Part shown: piece by piece, positions 42,751-61,417 of the stretch
Layout: each line of letters starts with the position of its first letter
Position numbering within the stretch: position 1 is the stretch's first letter
Source of the DNA: Cellulomonas sp. NS3
GTDB taxonomy: Bacteria; Actinomycetota; Actinomycetes; Actinomycetales; Cellulomonadaceae
DNA length: 64,000 nt
Direction: 5' to 3'
NCBI RefSeq assembly: GCF_024757985.1
Contig: NZ_CP103289.1
Coordinates: 1,054,001 to 1,118,000 of the forward strand
The notes under the pieces: generated by a model
What the model saw: the letters and a program-made list of their open reading frames with translations, nothing else
What the model was told of the DNA's origin: nothing
The model's database searches: none
Translations under genes and position numbers: made by a program

Positions 42751-43383
42751 ATGATGAGTGACGACCTGGTCGAGCCGGTCGCTTCCGAGCTCCGGCACCA
42801 GGGCGAGAGCCTGGTCGACAAGGCGGCCCACGCCGTCGTCTCCTACCGCGAGGGGGACCGAGCCCCGCTCGCCCAGCTCGTCGAGGTGCTCACCCCGCTG
42901 CTCTGGCACACCGTGCGTGCCCAGGGCGCCGAGCACGAGCAGGCCCAGGACGTCGTCCAGGGCGTCTGGCTCGCGCTGATCCGTGACATCGACTCGATCC
43001 GCGACCCCCGCGCGACCCTCCAGTGGATGCTCGTGACCGCGAAGCGGGCGGCGTGGCGCGCGGTGCGCAAGTCGCGCGACGACCTCGCGCGCGCCGAGCT
43101 CGACGAGCACGCGACCGACTGGCTCGCCGCCCCCTCCGAGGACCGTCCCGACGTCGTCGCGGTGCGCGACGAGCAGGACCGCATCCTGTGGGACCACGTG
43201 CGCGCCCTGCCCGACCGGTGCCGGTCGCTGCTGGGGCTGGTCGCGCTGGTCGACCGGCCGGACTACGCGGTGGTGTCCCGCGCGCTCGGGATGCCGGTCG
43301 GGAGCATCGGCCCGACGCGCGGCCGCTGTCTCGCCAAGCTCCGGCTCGCGCTCGTCGCGGACCCCGCGTGGGGTGCCCGGTGA
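42751..43383 (+). CDS. sigma-70 family RNA polymerase sigma factor of the CHAT island
   Basis: Protein of 210 residues with region 2 (PLLWHTVRAQGAEHEQAQDVV, LQWMLVTAKRAAWRAV) and region 4 (LPDRCRSLLGLVALVDRPDY, GMPVGSIGPTRGRCLAKL). The helix-turn-helix in region 4 uses PVGSIGPTRGRCL, a pattern of small sigma factors found beside CHAT or TPR proteins in actinobacteria. ATG at 42751 after GAGGGG (a second ATG follows at once). Overlaps the next gene by GTGA. No anti-sigma factor is recognised; one of the next two proteins may take that role. Confidence 0.87.
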   Translation: MMSDDLVEPVASELRHQGESLVDKAAHAVVSYREGDRAPLAQLVEVLTPLLWHTVRAQGAEHEQAQDVVQGVWLALIRDIDSIRDPRATLQWMLVTAKRAAWRAVRKSRDDLARAELDEHATDWLAAPSEDRPDVVAVRDEQDRILWDHVRALPDRCRSLLGLVALVDRPDYAVVSRALGMPVGSIGPTRGRCLAKLRLALVADPAWGAR

Positions 43384-43883
43384 CGGCGGACGACCGGGCC
43401 GTCGCCCGGTACGCGACGGAGCCCATGGACGACGGCGACCTCCAGGTCCTGCGTCGCCTCGCCGTGATCGTCGACCGGGTGGACCCGGTGCCCGCGGGGC
43501 TCGTCGACCGCATCGGCCTCGCGCTCACGATCGACGCGCTGCACACCGAGATGGCGGAGCTGCGCATGATCGGCACCCCCGAGCTCGCGCTGCGGTCCGA
43601 CGAGGCGAGCATCGAGGCCGTGACGATCACGTTCACCACGGACGTGCTCACGGTGATGATCACGGTGCACGCCGAGGCGGACCGCGTGCGCGTCGACGGC
43701 TGGGCGGCGCCCGCGGGCGAGCTGGCCGTCGAGCTGCACCAGGGCGGCCGGATCGAGCGCGTCACGTCGGACGCGGACGGGCGGTTCTCCTTCTCGGACC
43801 TCGGCCGCGGCCCGGCCCGGCTCGTGCTGCGCCGGCCGGAGCAGCCGGACGTCCCCGTCGTCACGCCGCAGATCGAGCTCTAG
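43380..43883 (+). CDS. small linker protein between sigma factor and CHAT peptidase
   Basis: Protein of 167 residues. The N-terminal half is acidic and helical (LQVLRRLAVIVDRVDPVPAG, DRIGLALTIDALHTEMAEL), similar in place and character to anti-sigma or adaptor parts. The C-terminal half is beta-rich, with GRIERVTSDADGRFSFSDLG, the core of carboxypeptidase-regulatory-like (Ig-type) domains. GTG start overlaps the sigma stop (GTGA); the CHAT gene follows six bases later. Probable adaptor between sigma factor and CHAT protein; not proven. Confidence 0.65.
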   Translation: MTADDRAVARYATEPMDDGDLQVLRRLAVIVDRVDPVPAGLVDRIGLALTIDALHTEMAELRMIGTPELALRSDEASIEAVTITFTTDVLTVMITVHAEADRVRVDGWAAPAGELAVELHQGGRIERVTSDADGRFSFSDLGRGPARLVLRRPEQPDVPVVTPQIEL

Positions 43884-43889
43884 CGGACG

Positions 43890-46508
43890 ATGCCCCCGCC
43901 CGACGGCCCGCGCACCGCGCCGGTCGCGCTGAGCAGCTTGGCCGACGCCGTCGACCGTGCGGTCGCGGAGAACGCCGACGGTCAGCCCGCCCGTGCGGCG
44001 CGGCGGCTGCGCCCGGTGCTGCGGGCGCTCGACGACCTCCCGGGAGGGACGGACGTCGAGCGCCTGCGGTCACGCGCGGCGATCGAGCTCGTGAAGAGCG
44101 ACTTCGAGCTCCGCGGGGACGTCGGTGCACAGCTCGCGCGGCTCGGCCAGCTCGCGGCGGACCCCGGCGACGTGCGCGGGGGGTGGCCGGGGCGCGAGCC
44201 GGCGCTCGCGGGCCTGCGGGGGCTGCTGTACCTGCGCGCCGGGCGCATCGAGGACTCGCTGCGCGAGCTCGACGCCGCGGTCGGGGCGATCGACGCGGCC
44301 GACCCGATCGACGCGTGCCGGGCGCTGCTCAACCGCGGCGTCCTGCACATGGACCGGGGGGACCTCGGGCTCGCGCGTGCGGACCTCGCCGAGTGCGCGC
44401 GGCGGGCGCTCGACGCGGGGTTCCCGCGGCTCGTGTTCAAGGCGCAGCACAACCTCGGCTACCTCGAGTTCCTGGCCGGACGGCTGCCGCTCGCGCTCGA
44501 GCGCATGGAGGCCGCCGCGCGCAGCCTGCCGGGCCCGGCGCGGGCTATCGCGCTGCTGGACCGGGCCCGGGTGCTCCTCGAGGCGGGACTGGTCGCGGTC
44601 GCGGACTCGACGCTCGCCGAGGCCGCCGAGATCTTCGCGGCCGACCGGCTGCCGCACGACCTCGCGGAGGTCGAGCTGGCGCGGGCCGAGTGCGCGATGC
44701 TGCGGGGCGACGTCGAGCAGGCGCGGGCGTTCGCGGCGTCGGCCCGGCGCCGGTTCGCGCGGCGCGGCGACGAGGCCTGGGTGCTGCGCGCGACGCTGCT
44801 CGGGCTGCAGGTCGAGACGGCGGCGCTCGAGGCGCGGCCCGACGAGCTCCCGGTCGCCGACGCCGCGGCCCGCCGCGCGTGGGGGTCGGTGTCGTCGCGC
44901 GCGTCCCGGCTCGCGGAGCAGTGCCGGCGGTCGGGCCGGCCGGTGTGGGCGTACGCCGCCTCGCTCGTCGCGCTCGAGGCCGACCTCGCCCGGGGTGCGC
45001 TCGCGGACCCCGGGGCCTGCCTGGCCGCGCTCGGCCCGGTCGCGGCGGGCGACCCCATCTCGGTGCGCCTGCACGGCCGCCGCGTCCGGGCCCTGCTCGC
45101 GCTCGCGGCGGAGGACCCGGCGCGGGCCGGGCGGCACGTCCGCGAGGGCCAGCGGGACCTCGGCGTGCACCGGGCCCGGTTCGGGTCGCTCGACCTGCGC
45201 ACGGCCGGCGCGGTGCACGGCACGCAGCTCGCGCGCATGGACCTCGACCTGGCGCTGGCCTCGGGGCAGCCGGGTGCCCTGCTCGACGCCGCCGAGCGCA
45301 CCCGCGCGGTGGTCGGCGGCGCGCAGCGCGTCAACCCGCCGCGGGACCCGGACTCCGCGGCGCTGCTCGCCGAGCTCCGCCAGCTCATCGACGGGGCCCG
45401 GGAGGTCATGACGCGGCCCTCGACCGACCGGGAGCGCACCCGCGTGCGGCGCGAGGGGCTGCGGCTGAAGCAGGCGATCCTCGCGCGCTCGTGGCACCGC
45501 TCCGGCGACGTGGGGGAGGACCGGGTCGGCACGCTGCGCGAGGTCCGAGCCGCCCAGCGCGCCCGCCCGGGGACGACGGTGCTCGACGTCCTGGAGCACC
45601 GGGGCCGGCTGCTCGCGGTGCGCGTCCAGGACGACCGCGTCGAGCTGCACGAGCTGGGCGACGCCGACCGTGCGCGCGAGCAGACGCGGCGCGTGCACGC
45701 GGACCTCGAGGTCGTCTCGAACCCGCTCGTGCCGCAGGAGCTGCGCGCCGCCGCCGGTCGCTCGCTCGAGCGGGGCCTCGACGTGCTCGGCGCGACCGTC
45801 GACGTGGTGACCCGCACGCCCGAGCGGCTCGTCGTCGTCGCGAGCGGCTGGCTCGGGCTCCTGCCCTGGTCGATGCTCGCCGCGCGCCGCGGCCTCGCGA
45901 CCGTCGTCGCGCCGTCGGTGCACCACTGGCTCACCTACGCGGGCTCGGCGTCGGTGGCGCCGCTCGCGGTCAGCACCGTGGCCGGGCCCGGCCTCCGGCA
46001 CTCGGCGACCGAGGCGGAGGAGGTCGGTCGGCTCTGGCCCGGGTCGACGGTCCTGACGGGGGACGGCGCGACGTGCGCCGAGACGATCCGGCTGCTCGCG
46101 AGCCCTGGGGTCGTGCACCTCGCTGCGCACGGGCGCCACGAGCCCGACAACCCGCTGTTCTCCTCGGTGCGCCTCGCGGACGGGCCGCTGTTCGCCCACG
46201 AGCTCGACGCCGGCGGCTCGGCCCCGCAGCTCGTCGTGCTGTCGTGCTGCGAGGTCGGCCGGTCGAGCGTGCGCCCCGGCGGCGAGGCGCTCGGCCTCGC
46301 GAGCGTCCTGCTGCGCGCCGGGGTGGGCTGCGTCGTCGCCGCCATCGCGCCGCTGCCGGACGAGACGGCGCTGCGCGTGATGACCCGGCTGCACGGCCTG
46401 CTGCGCGCGGGCGTGCCCGTCGCGGACGCGCTCGCGGTCGCCACGAGCGAGGGCAGCGCCGTCGACGGCACGCTCGTCCCGCTCGTCTGCCTCGGCGCGC
46501 CGGTCTGA
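43890..46508 (+). CDS. TPR-CHAT caspase-like peptidase
   Basis: Cytoplasmic protein of 872 residues. Residues about 15-470 are helical repeats of the TPR type (for example [41 protein letters not shown]). Residues about 560-872 form a CHAT domain of the caspase/separase clan: His747 in [17 protein letters not shown] and Cys787 in [10 protein letters not shown], followed by [16 protein letters not shown] and [10 protein letters not shown]. Both catalytic residues are present, so it should be active, presumably triggered by something bound to the TPR part. CHAT peptidases are known partners in bacterial self-destruction and signalling systems. Its proximity to a divergent trypsin-like protease and to a sigma factor is the reason to treat the island as one system. 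Confidence 0.85.
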   Translation: MPPPDGPRTAPVALSSLADAVDRAVAENADGQPARAARRLRPVLRALDDLPGGTDVERLRSRAAIELVKSDFELRGDVGAQLARLGQLAADPGDVRGGWPGREPALAGLRGLLYLRAGRIEDSLRELDAAVGAIDAADPIDACRALLNRGVLHMDRGDLGLARADLAECARRALDAGFPRLVFKAQHNLGYLEFLAGRLPLALERMEAAARSLPGPARAIALLDRARVLLEAGLVAVADSTLAEAAEIFAADRLPHDLAEVELARAECAMLRGDVEQARAFAASARRRFARRGDEAWVLRATLLGLQVETAALEARPDELPVADAAARRAWGSVSSRASRLAEQCRRSGRPVWAYAASLVALEADLARGALADPGACLAALGPVAAGDPISVRLHGRRVRALLALAAEDPARAGRHVREGQRDLGVHRARFGSLDLRTAGAVHGTQLARMDLDLALASGQPGALLDAAERTRAVVGGAQRVNPPRDPDSAALLAELRQLIDGAREVMTRPSTDRERTRVRREGLRLKQAILARSWHRSGDVGEDRVGTLREVRAAQRARPGTTVLDVLEHRGRLLAVRVQDDRVELHELGDADRAREQTRRVHADLEVVSNPLVPQELRAAAGRSLERGLDVLGATVDVVTRTPERLVVVASGWLGLLPWSMLAARRGLATVVAPSVHHWLTYAGSASVAPLAVSTVAGPGLRHSATEAEEVGRLWPGSTVLTGDGATCAETIRLLASPGVVHLAAHGRHEPDNPLFSSVRLADGPLFAHELDAGGSAPQLVVLSCCEVGRSSVRPGGEALGLASVLLRAGVGCVVAAIAPLPDETALRVMTRLHGLLRAGVPVADALAVATSEGSAVDGTLVPLVCLGAPV

Positions 46509-46598
46509 GGGCCGGTCGTCCCCGGTCCGAGGCGCGCGTCCGACGTCCGGTCCGACGGGCAGCCCGACGTCCGCGTCCCCCGCGCCCGGGCAGCGGGT

Positions 46599-46627
46599 TT
46601 GGTCCCGCGCCGGACGTGACGTATCGT
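46599..46627 (+). promoter_or_regulatory. promoter of the rplJL operon
   Basis: TTGGTC (46599-46604), 17-base spacer, TATCGT (46622-46627). Placed at the start of the L10 leader. Confidence 0.6.
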
Positions 46628-46776
46628 GGACCCGCCCAAGACCGCAGGTCGTCGGCTCCCGGTCCACCCGAGCTCGTCTCGGTGCCCCGGAGGCCGCCCG
46701 AAGTCCCGCAGCAGCGGAGGCCAGCGCAGGTGAGAGTTCCCGTACGGATCGTGCCCCCGTGGTGCGTGTCCCGATG

Positions 46777-46810
46777 AGAGCCCCGCGCCTGCGCGGGGCT
46801 CTTTCTGTTG
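46777..46810 (+). terminator. attenuator hairpin in the rplJ leader
   Basis: Perfect 12-base stem (46777-46788 with 46791-46802) with a two-base loop, followed by TTCTGTTG, one of the few U-rich ends in the window. It lies 50 bases before rplJ, inside its own transcript, so it is suited to stop transcription conditionally. L10 leaders are known to regulate this operon; the mechanism here is inferred. Confidence 0.65.
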
Positions 46811-46860
46811 TCGGGGACGAGGGGTCCCCGACCCGCGGCACCACCATCGGAAGGATTGCC

Positions 46861-47394
46861 ATGGCGAGGCCGGACAAGGCAGCCGCAGTCGCCGAGCTCA
46901 CGGACCAGTTCCGCGACTCGAACGCTGCCGTGCTGACCGAGTACCGCGGGCTCACCGTCGCCCAGCTCAAGCAGCTGCGGCGCGCGCTCAGCGGCAACGC
47001 AACCTACGCCGTGGTGAAGAACACGCTGACCGCCATCGCGGCCAAGCAGGCGGGCGTCGAGGTTCCTGACGCCACGCTCGCCGGGCCCTCGGCCATCGCC
47101 TTCGTGACCGGTGACCCGGTCGAGGCTGCCAAGGGTCTGCGTGACTTCGCCAAGGCGAACCCCGCACTGGTCATCAAGGGCGGTGTCCTCGACGGACGCG
47201 CCCTGACCGCTGCGGAGGTCACCAAGCTCGCGGACCTCGAGTCCCGTGAGGTCCTGCTGGCCAAGACGGCCGGCGTGCTCAAGGCGTCGCTGTTCAAGGC
47301 GGCGTACCTGTTCACCGCGCCCTCGGCCCAGGCCGTGCGCACCGTCGAGGCCCTGCGCGTCAAGCGCGAGGAGTCGGCTGACGCTGCCGCCTGA
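46861..47394 (+). CDS. rplJ: 50S ribosomal protein L10
   Basis: L10 of 177 residues, base of the ribosomal stalk that carries L7/L12. [36 protein letters not shown] and YAVVKNTL are diagnostic. Its Ala-rich C-terminus holds the L12-binding helix. ATG after GGAAGG. Probably binds its own leader to control translation. Confidence 0.97.
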   Translation: MARPDKAAAVAELTDQFRDSNAAVLTEYRGLTVAQLKQLRRALSGNATYAVVKNTLTAIAAKQAGVEVPDATLAGPSAIAFVTGDPVEAAKGLRDFAKANPALVIKGGVLDGRALTAAEVTKLADLESREVLLAKTAGVLKASLFKAAYLFTAPSAQAVRTVEALRVKREESADAAA

Positions 47395-47477
47395 GCCACC
47401 CGGCTCACGCGCTCCCCACCCCTGCCCCGCGACGGTCTGACCGGACCCGCGGGCACCGTACGGAAGGACACGCCATC

Positions 47478-47864
47478 ATGGCGAAGCTCACCACCGACGA
47501 GCTCATCGACGCGTTCAAGGAGCTCACGCTCATCGAGCTCTCCGAGTTCGTCAAGGCCTTCGAGGAGGTCTTCGAGGTCACCGCTGCTGCGCCCGTCGCG
47601 GTCGCCGCTGCCGGCGGCGGCGCGGCCGCCGAGGTCGAGGAGGTCGAGGAGAAGTCGGAGTTCGACGTCGTCCTCGAGGCTGCCGGCGACAAGAAGATCC
47701 AGGTCATCAAGGAGGTGCGCGCCCTCACGAGCCTGGGCCTCAAGGAGGCCAAGGACCTCGTCGACGCCGCCCCCAAGGCCGTGCTCGAGGGTGTCAGCAA
47801 GGAGGCGGCCGACAAGGCTGTCGCCGCGCTCGAGGGCGCGGGCGCGACCGTCACCGTCAAGTGA
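47478..47864 (+). CDS. rplL: 50S ribosomal protein L7/L12
   Basis: L7/L12 of 128 residues with N-terminal dimerisation domain ([22 protein letters not shown]), Ala/Val/Gly hinge and C-terminal domain [21 protein letters not shown], ending with [11 protein letters not shown]. Recruits translation factors. ATG after GGAAGGA. A terminator follows within 90 bases. Confidence 0.98.
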   Translation: MAKLTTDELIDAFKELTLIELSEFVKAFEEVFEVTAAAPVAVAAAGGGAAAEVEEVEEKSEFDVVLEAAGDKKIQVIKEVRALTSLGLKEAKDLVDAAPKAVLEGVSKEAADKAVAALEGAGATVTVK

Positions 47865-47949
47865 CCCGCGCGCCCGGGCGCTGAGCGCTGCGCGCTGAGT
47901 CCCGCCCGGGCGTCTCCTCCGCACGACGCGAGGAGAGCTCTGCACCACC

Positions 47950-47983
47950 GCGAGGCCCGTACCCCCAGGGGTGCGGGCCTCGC
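47950..47983 (+). terminator. terminator of the rplJL operon
   Basis: Sixteen-base stem with one G-U pair (47950-47965 with 47968-47983), 85 bases after rplL. Confidence 0.75.
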
Positions 47984-48266
47984 GCCGTCCCTGGTGGCGT
48001 GGACTGGGTCGGACGACGCCGGCCCGGAGGTGACGCCCGTCGCCGCCCTCGCCGGCGCACCTCGCGCGACGGTGCAGGTCAGGCGCCGGAGGGCGCTCGT
48101 CGGCCACGTGCCCCGCGGCGGGCGGCTCCCCGTCGTCCCCAGCCCGACCCGGACGGGTGGTGCGCGCGGGCCCGCGTTGTGCCACGATGGGCGCCGACGG
48201 CGACTGCCGCACCTCCCCGGGCACGGGTCCTTCGCCCGGGTGGAGAGCGGTCGGGCGTGGGTCGGG

Positions 48267-48295
48267 TGGACATGTATGCTCCGCTCGGCTACGCT
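48267..48295 (+). promoter_or_regulatory. promoter of rpoBC
   Basis: TGGACA (48267-48272), 17-base spacer, TACGCT (48290-48295), about 140 bases before the rpoB start. TATGCT at 48275-48280 could be a second -10. Confidence 0.55.
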
Positions 48296-48444
48296 AGCGC
48301 TTTGCGCTGGCCTGTGCCCGCGATCCCGTATAACCCGAGCCTGTCGACTTCGTCGTGCGCGACGTCGACCGGGCTCGCGGCCGGGGGACCGCGACCCGCC
48401 GGGCCCTGCGCAGCGTGAACTCGATCCGCAGGGAAGGACCCCTC

Positions 48445-51954
<3,510 letters not shown>

Positions 51955-52070
51955 CGCCGAGCCGGCCGGGCGTGCACGACGCGCGCCCGGCCCGGCCGAC
52001 ACCACCGCCACACCCTCCATCCGCCGGAGGACTCGCCCGAGTCCCGGCAAGCGAAGGAAGTAGGACCCCC

Positions 52071-55940
<3,870 letters not shown>

Positions 55941-55970
55941 GCCGAGCCACCCGGTCCGTGTGACCGACGA

Positions 55971-56006
55971 CCCGAGGGGGTCCACCGCCAGGTGGGCCCC
56001 CTCGGG
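55971..56006 (+). terminator. terminator of rpoBC
   Basis: Sixteen-base stem with one G-U pair (55971-55986 with 55991-56006) and GCCA loop, followed by CGTT. Confidence 0.8.
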
Positions 56007-56054
56007 CGTTCCCGGGGGAGGCCGGCCAGAGGCGGCCCGCACGTAGCCCGGAGC

Positions 56055-56180
56055 CTGTGCGACGACGGCTCGCCGGTCGACGTCGTGGTCACGCCCGAGA
56101 TGGTGCAGTGGCCCGATGGCAGCCCGGCCTTCGTCGACAACCAGCAGCGCGGCGAGGAGTACGAGCTGTGGCCGCTCTGA
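56055..56180 (+). CDS. possible small protein or gene relic between rpoC and rpsL
   Basis: An open frame of about 41 residues ends at TGA 56178-56180. Its last 36 residues look protein-like (DDGSPVDVVVTPEMVQW, then DNQQRGEEYELWPL), with coding third positions almost all G or C. Upstream of about 56055 the codons become atypical (AGA, AGG, GTA). No good start is present: CTG 56055, GTG 56085 or ATG 56100. It could be a small protein with an unusual start or the C-terminus of a lost gene. Family not recognised. Confidence 0.35.
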   Translation: MCDDGSPVDVVVTPEMVQWPDGSPAFVDNQQRGEEYELWPL

Positions 56181-56246
56181 TGCGCGGTCTCCGCACGGTG
56201 TCCGCGGCGGCGCTCGCGCTCGCCGGTGTCGCCGGACGCCGGGCCT

Positions 56247-56275
56247 TTGACGCCCGCTGAACCGGGCGGTAACGT
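56247..56275 (+). promoter_or_regulatory. promoter of the str operon (rpsL-rpsG-fusA-tuf)
   Basis: TTGACG (56247-56252), exact 17-base spacer, TAACGT (56270-56275). The leader to rpsL is about 330 bases. Confidence 0.7.
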
Positions 56276-56612
56276 AGGACACCGTGCCCGCGCCGTCGGG
56301 CCCTCGTGCGTGCACACCGCCCGACGTCCCAGGGGTTCGTTCCCCGGACGGGGTCGGGTGCACCGGGTGGAGACCTCTTCTCCGCGTGCGAATCCCCGTC
56401 GATGACAGCTTCGACGAGGACCGCCGCGGGCGGACAGGGCGACACGCCCGGGCGCGGGGGTCGGTGTTCGTCGGTGCAGGAGGAAAGGCCTTCGGGCCGC
56501 TGGGACGAGGCGGGATCCGTGCGCAGCACGGGTCGGGTCGCGCTCCGGCGGTCCATCCGGACCGGGCAAGGACCCGGTCGACCAGAGTTCCACCAACAGA
56601 CTCGGAGACGTA
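56276..56612 (+). other. long rpsL leader
   Basis: About 330 bases between promoter and rpsL. A GTG frame beginning at 56284, eight bases after the -10, stays open and stops in TAG at 56611-56613, overlapping the rpsL GTG (TAGTG). Its 109-residue product has no recognisable family, so it may be chance or a leader peptide. A GCAGGAGGAAAGG at 56477-56489 looks like a ribosome site with no clear start after it. Confidence 0.45.
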
Positions 56613-56984
56613 GTGCCTACGATCCAGCAGCTGGTCCGCAAGGGCCGGCAGGCGAAAGTGAACAAGTCGAAGACCCCCGCGCTCCAGGGCAGCCCGCAGC
56701 GCCGCGGTGTGTGCACCCGCGTCTACACGACCACCCCGAAGAAGCCGAACTCGGCTCTCCGCAAGGTCGCGCGCGTCAAGCTCTCGAGCCAGGTCGAGGT
56801 CACCGCGTACATCCCGGGCGTCGGCCACAACCTGCAGGAGCACTCCATCGTGCTCGTCCGCGGCGGTCGTGTGAAGGACCTGCCCGGTGTCCGCTACAAG
56901 ATCGTCCGTGGCGCCCTCGACACGCAGGGCGTGAAGAACCGCAAGCAGGCGCGCAGCCGCTACGGCGCGAAGAAGGTGGGCTGA
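56613..56984 (+). CDS. rpsL: 30S ribosomal protein S12
   Basis: S12 of 123 residues at the decoding centre. [32 protein letters not shown] and [17 protein letters not shown] show the conserved lysines of the streptomycin-sensitive form. GTG start, GGAG at 56604-56607. Confidence 0.98.
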   Translation: MPTIQQLVRKGRQAKVNKSKTPALQGSPQRRGVCTRVYTTTPKKPNSALRKVARVKLSSQVEVTAYIPGVGHNLQEHSIVLVRGGRVKDLPGVRYKIVRGALDTQGVKNRKQARSRYGAKKVG

Positions 56985-56986
56985 CC

Positions 56987-57457
56987 ATGCCTCGCAAGGG
57001 TCCGGCCCCGAAGCGGCCGCTCGTCATCGACCCCGTCTACGGGTCGCCGGTCGTCACGCAGCTCATCAACAAGGTGCTGCTCGACGGCAAGAAGTCCGTC
57101 GCCGAGCACATCGTCTACGGCGCGCTCGAGGGTGTCCGCGAGAAGACGCAGGGCGACCCGGTCGTCGTGCTCAAGCGTGCGCTCGAGAACGTCCGCCCCG
57201 CGCTCGAGGTCCGCTCGCGCCGCGTCGGTGGCGCGACCTACCAGGTCCCCGTCGAGGTCCGCCCCGTGCGCTCGACGACGCTGGCCCTTCGCTGGCTCAC
57301 CGACTACTCGCGCGCTCGCCGCGAGAAGACGATGACCGAGCGCCTGATGAACGAGATCCTCGACGCCAGCAACGGCCTCGGTGCCGCGGTCAAGCGTCGC
57401 GAGGACATGCACAAGATGGCCGAGTCCAACAAGGCGTTCGCGCACTACCGCTGGTAA
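56987..57457 (+). CDS. rpsG: 30S ribosomal protein S7
   Basis: S7 of 156 residues, organiser of the 30S head. [20 protein letters not shown] at the start, [13 protein letters not shown] and LALRWL in the core, ending with [11 protein letters not shown]. Starts two bases after the rpsL stop, so translationally coupled. Confidence 0.98.
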   Translation: MPRKGPAPKRPLVIDPVYGSPVVTQLINKVLLDGKKSVAEHIVYGALEGVREKTQGDPVVVLKRALENVRPALEVRSRRVGGATYQVPVEVRPVRSTTLALRWLTDYSRARREKTMTERLMNEILDASNGLGAAVKRREDMHKMAESNKAFAHYRW

Positions 57458-57502
57458 TCCCGGCTTCCGCGAACCCGAGCCAACCGACAAGGGGCTGAAC
57501 AC

Positions 57503-59605
<2,103 letters not shown>

Positions 59606-59727
59606 GTCCCACAGGTCGACACCTGAAGTACCAACCACCCGACCCGTAGGACCGAACGCTCCCGGCCGTGCCAGCATGGCCGGGAGCGATCCGGAAATCT
59701 CTACCAGAGTCCTGAGGAGGACCCACA

Positions 59728-60921
59728 GTGGGCAAGGCGAAGTTCGAGCGCACCAAGCCGCACGTCAACATCGGCACGATCGGTCACGTCGACCACGGCA
59801 AGACCACGCTGACGGCCGCGATCTCGAAGGTGCTGCACGACAAGTACCCCGACCTCAACCCCTTCACGCCGTTCGACGAGATCGACAAGGCGCCGGAGGA
59901 GAAGCAGCGCGGTATCACGATCAACATCGCGCACGTGGAGTACCAGACGGAGAAGCGTCACTACGCGCACGTCGACGCTCCGGGTCACGCGGACTACATC
60001 AAGAACATGATCACGGGTGCGGCGCAGATGGACGGCGCGATCCTCGTGGTCGCGGCGACCGACGGCCCGATGGCCCAGACGCGCGAGCACGTCCTGCTCG
60101 CCCGTCAGGTCGGCGTCCCGTACCTGCTCGTCGCGCTCAACAAGACCGACATGGTCGACGACGAGGAGATCCTCGAGCTCGTCGAGGTCGAGGTCCGCGA
60201 GCTGCTCAGCGCGCAGGGCTTCGCCGGCGACGACGTCCCCGTCGTGCGCGTCTCGGGCCTCAAGGCCCTCGAGGGCGACCCGGTCTGGGTCAAGTCCGTC
60301 GAGGACCTGCTGGACGCGGTCGACGAGAGCGTCCCGGACCCGGTCCGCGACATCGACAAGCCGTTCCTCATGCCCATCGAGGACGTCTTCACGATCACCG
60401 GTCGTGGCACCGTCGTCACCGGTCGCGTGGAGCGCGGCAAGCTCAAGGTAAACGAGGAGGTGGAGATCGTCGGCATCAAGGAGAAGGCGATCAAGACCAC
60501 GGTCACCGGCGTCGAGATGTTCCGCAAGCTGCTCGACTACGCCGAGGCCGGCGAGAACGTCGGTCTGCTCCTCCGCGGCACGAAGCGCGAGGAGGTCGAG
60601 CGCGGCCAGGTCGTCGTCAAGCCCGGCTCGATCACGCCGCACACCGAGTTCGAGGGCCAGGTCTACATCCTGGCGAAGGACGAGGGTGGCCGTCACAACC
60701 CGTTCTACGGGAACTACCGCCCCCAGTTCTACTTCCGCACCACGGACGTCACCGGCGTCATCACGCTGCCCGAGGGCACCGAGATGGTCATGCCCGGCGA
60801 CAACACCGAGATCTCGGTCCAGCTGATCCAGCCGATCGCGATGGAGGAGGGCCTCGGCTTCGCCATCCGTGAGGGTGGCCGGACCGTCGGTTCGGGTCGC
60901 GTCATCAAGATCATCAAGTGA
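59728..60921 (+). CDS. tuf: elongation factor Tu
   Basis: Aminoacyl-tRNA carrier GTPase of 397 residues, with [31 protein letters not shown] and the tRNA-binding domains ([21 protein letters not shown]). GTG after GAGGAGGA. A terminator follows at once, ending the str operon. Confidence 0.99.
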   Translation: MGKAKFERTKPHVNIGTIGHVDHGKTTLTAAISKVLHDKYPDLNPFTPFDEIDKAPEEKQRGITINIAHVEYQTEKRHYAHVDAPGHADYIKNMITGAAQMDGAILVVAATDGPMAQTREHVLLARQVGVPYLLVALNKTDMVDDEEILELVEVEVRELLSAQGFAGDDVPVVRVSGLKALEGDPVWVKSVEDLLDAVDESVPDPVRDIDKPFLMPIEDVFTITGRGTVVTGRVERGKLKVNEEVEIVGIKEKAIKTTVTGVEMFRKLLDYAEAGENVGLLLRGTKREEVERGQVVVKPGSITPHTEFEGQVYILAKDEGGRHNPFYGNYRPQFYFRTTDVTGVITLPEGTEMVMPGDNTEISVQLIQPIAMEEGLGFAIREGGRTVGSGRVIKIIK

Positions 60922-60926
60922 TCTGA

Positions 60927-60960
60927 CGAAGGGCCCGGGTGCTCGCACCCGGGCCCTTCG
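60927..60960 (+). terminator. terminator of the str operon
   Basis: Perfect 16-base stem (60927-60942 with 60945-60960) with a two-base loop, five bases after the tuf stop. Confidence 0.85.
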
Positions 60961-61417
60961 CATGCCCCCGGTCGTCCGGCGGGAGCCGCGGCCGCCGGTC
61001 GGTCGCCGGCCTCGAGCGGGTCGGCCCCACCGCCCCGGCGGCGGGTGACGGGGGAGCGTTCCTCGGGTGTGCAGCGTCACTCGCGGCAGGGATTGGAGTT
61101 CCTGCGGGGGATCTGGCACACTAGCGAGGTTGCCCGGTGAGGGTGCGCGCCACTGTGCACACGCAAGTGTGCGGATCTGCGCGGGGTTCTGCCCCTCGGA
61201 GGTCCAGCCGTGGGTGTGCATGACCCGCCCGGGCGCAGACACGTTGAGAGTCCTGCAGGCCCCGGGGTCACCCGGTGGCGGGGCTCAGTCAGCAACCAAC
61301 GACCTCGCACGGGTCCACAGCGGCTGGTGCGCAGCGCAAAGGTATGTCGCGCAGAGCGACACGCCCGAGTGCGGGGGTCGGACAGAAGCGGTTCGAGAGA
61401 GAGAAGTAGACGACGCC
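60961..61417 (+). other. leader region of the S10 operon
   Basis: About 450 bases without a gene. It contains the likely promoter (61093-61122) and, in the transcribed leader, a hairpin GCACAC-GCAA-GTGTGC at 61157-61172 with a GNRA-type loop. Leaders here often carry ribosomal-protein autoregulation; nothing beyond this can be claimed. Confidence 0.55.
61093..61122 (+). promoter_or_regulatory. promoter of the S10 operon
   Basis: TTGGAG (61093-61098) and CACACT (61117-61122), 18 bases apart; TAGCGA at 61122-61127 is an alternative -10. It lies about 300 bases before rpsJ. Confidence 0.4.

Larger units (their letters stand above)
46509..46860 (+). other. rplJ promoter and leader region
   Basis: About 350 bases without a gene. 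It contains the rplJ promoter (46599-46627), a leader RNA of about 230 bases in which L10 autoregulation is expected, and a strong attenuator hairpin (46777-46810). Confidence 0.7.
47865..48444 (+). other. intergenic region rplL to rpoB
   Basis: 580 bases without a supported gene. It holds the rplL terminator (47950-47983) and, in its second half, the rpoB promoter (48267-48295). An inverted GC-rich repeat occurs right after rplL; the middle part shows nothing recognisable. Confidence 0.6.

Noticed and set aside
39413-46508. Island as a mobile element with integrase
   Set aside because: No transposase, integrase, inverted ends or target duplication is visible; only the gene content and position suggest insertion.
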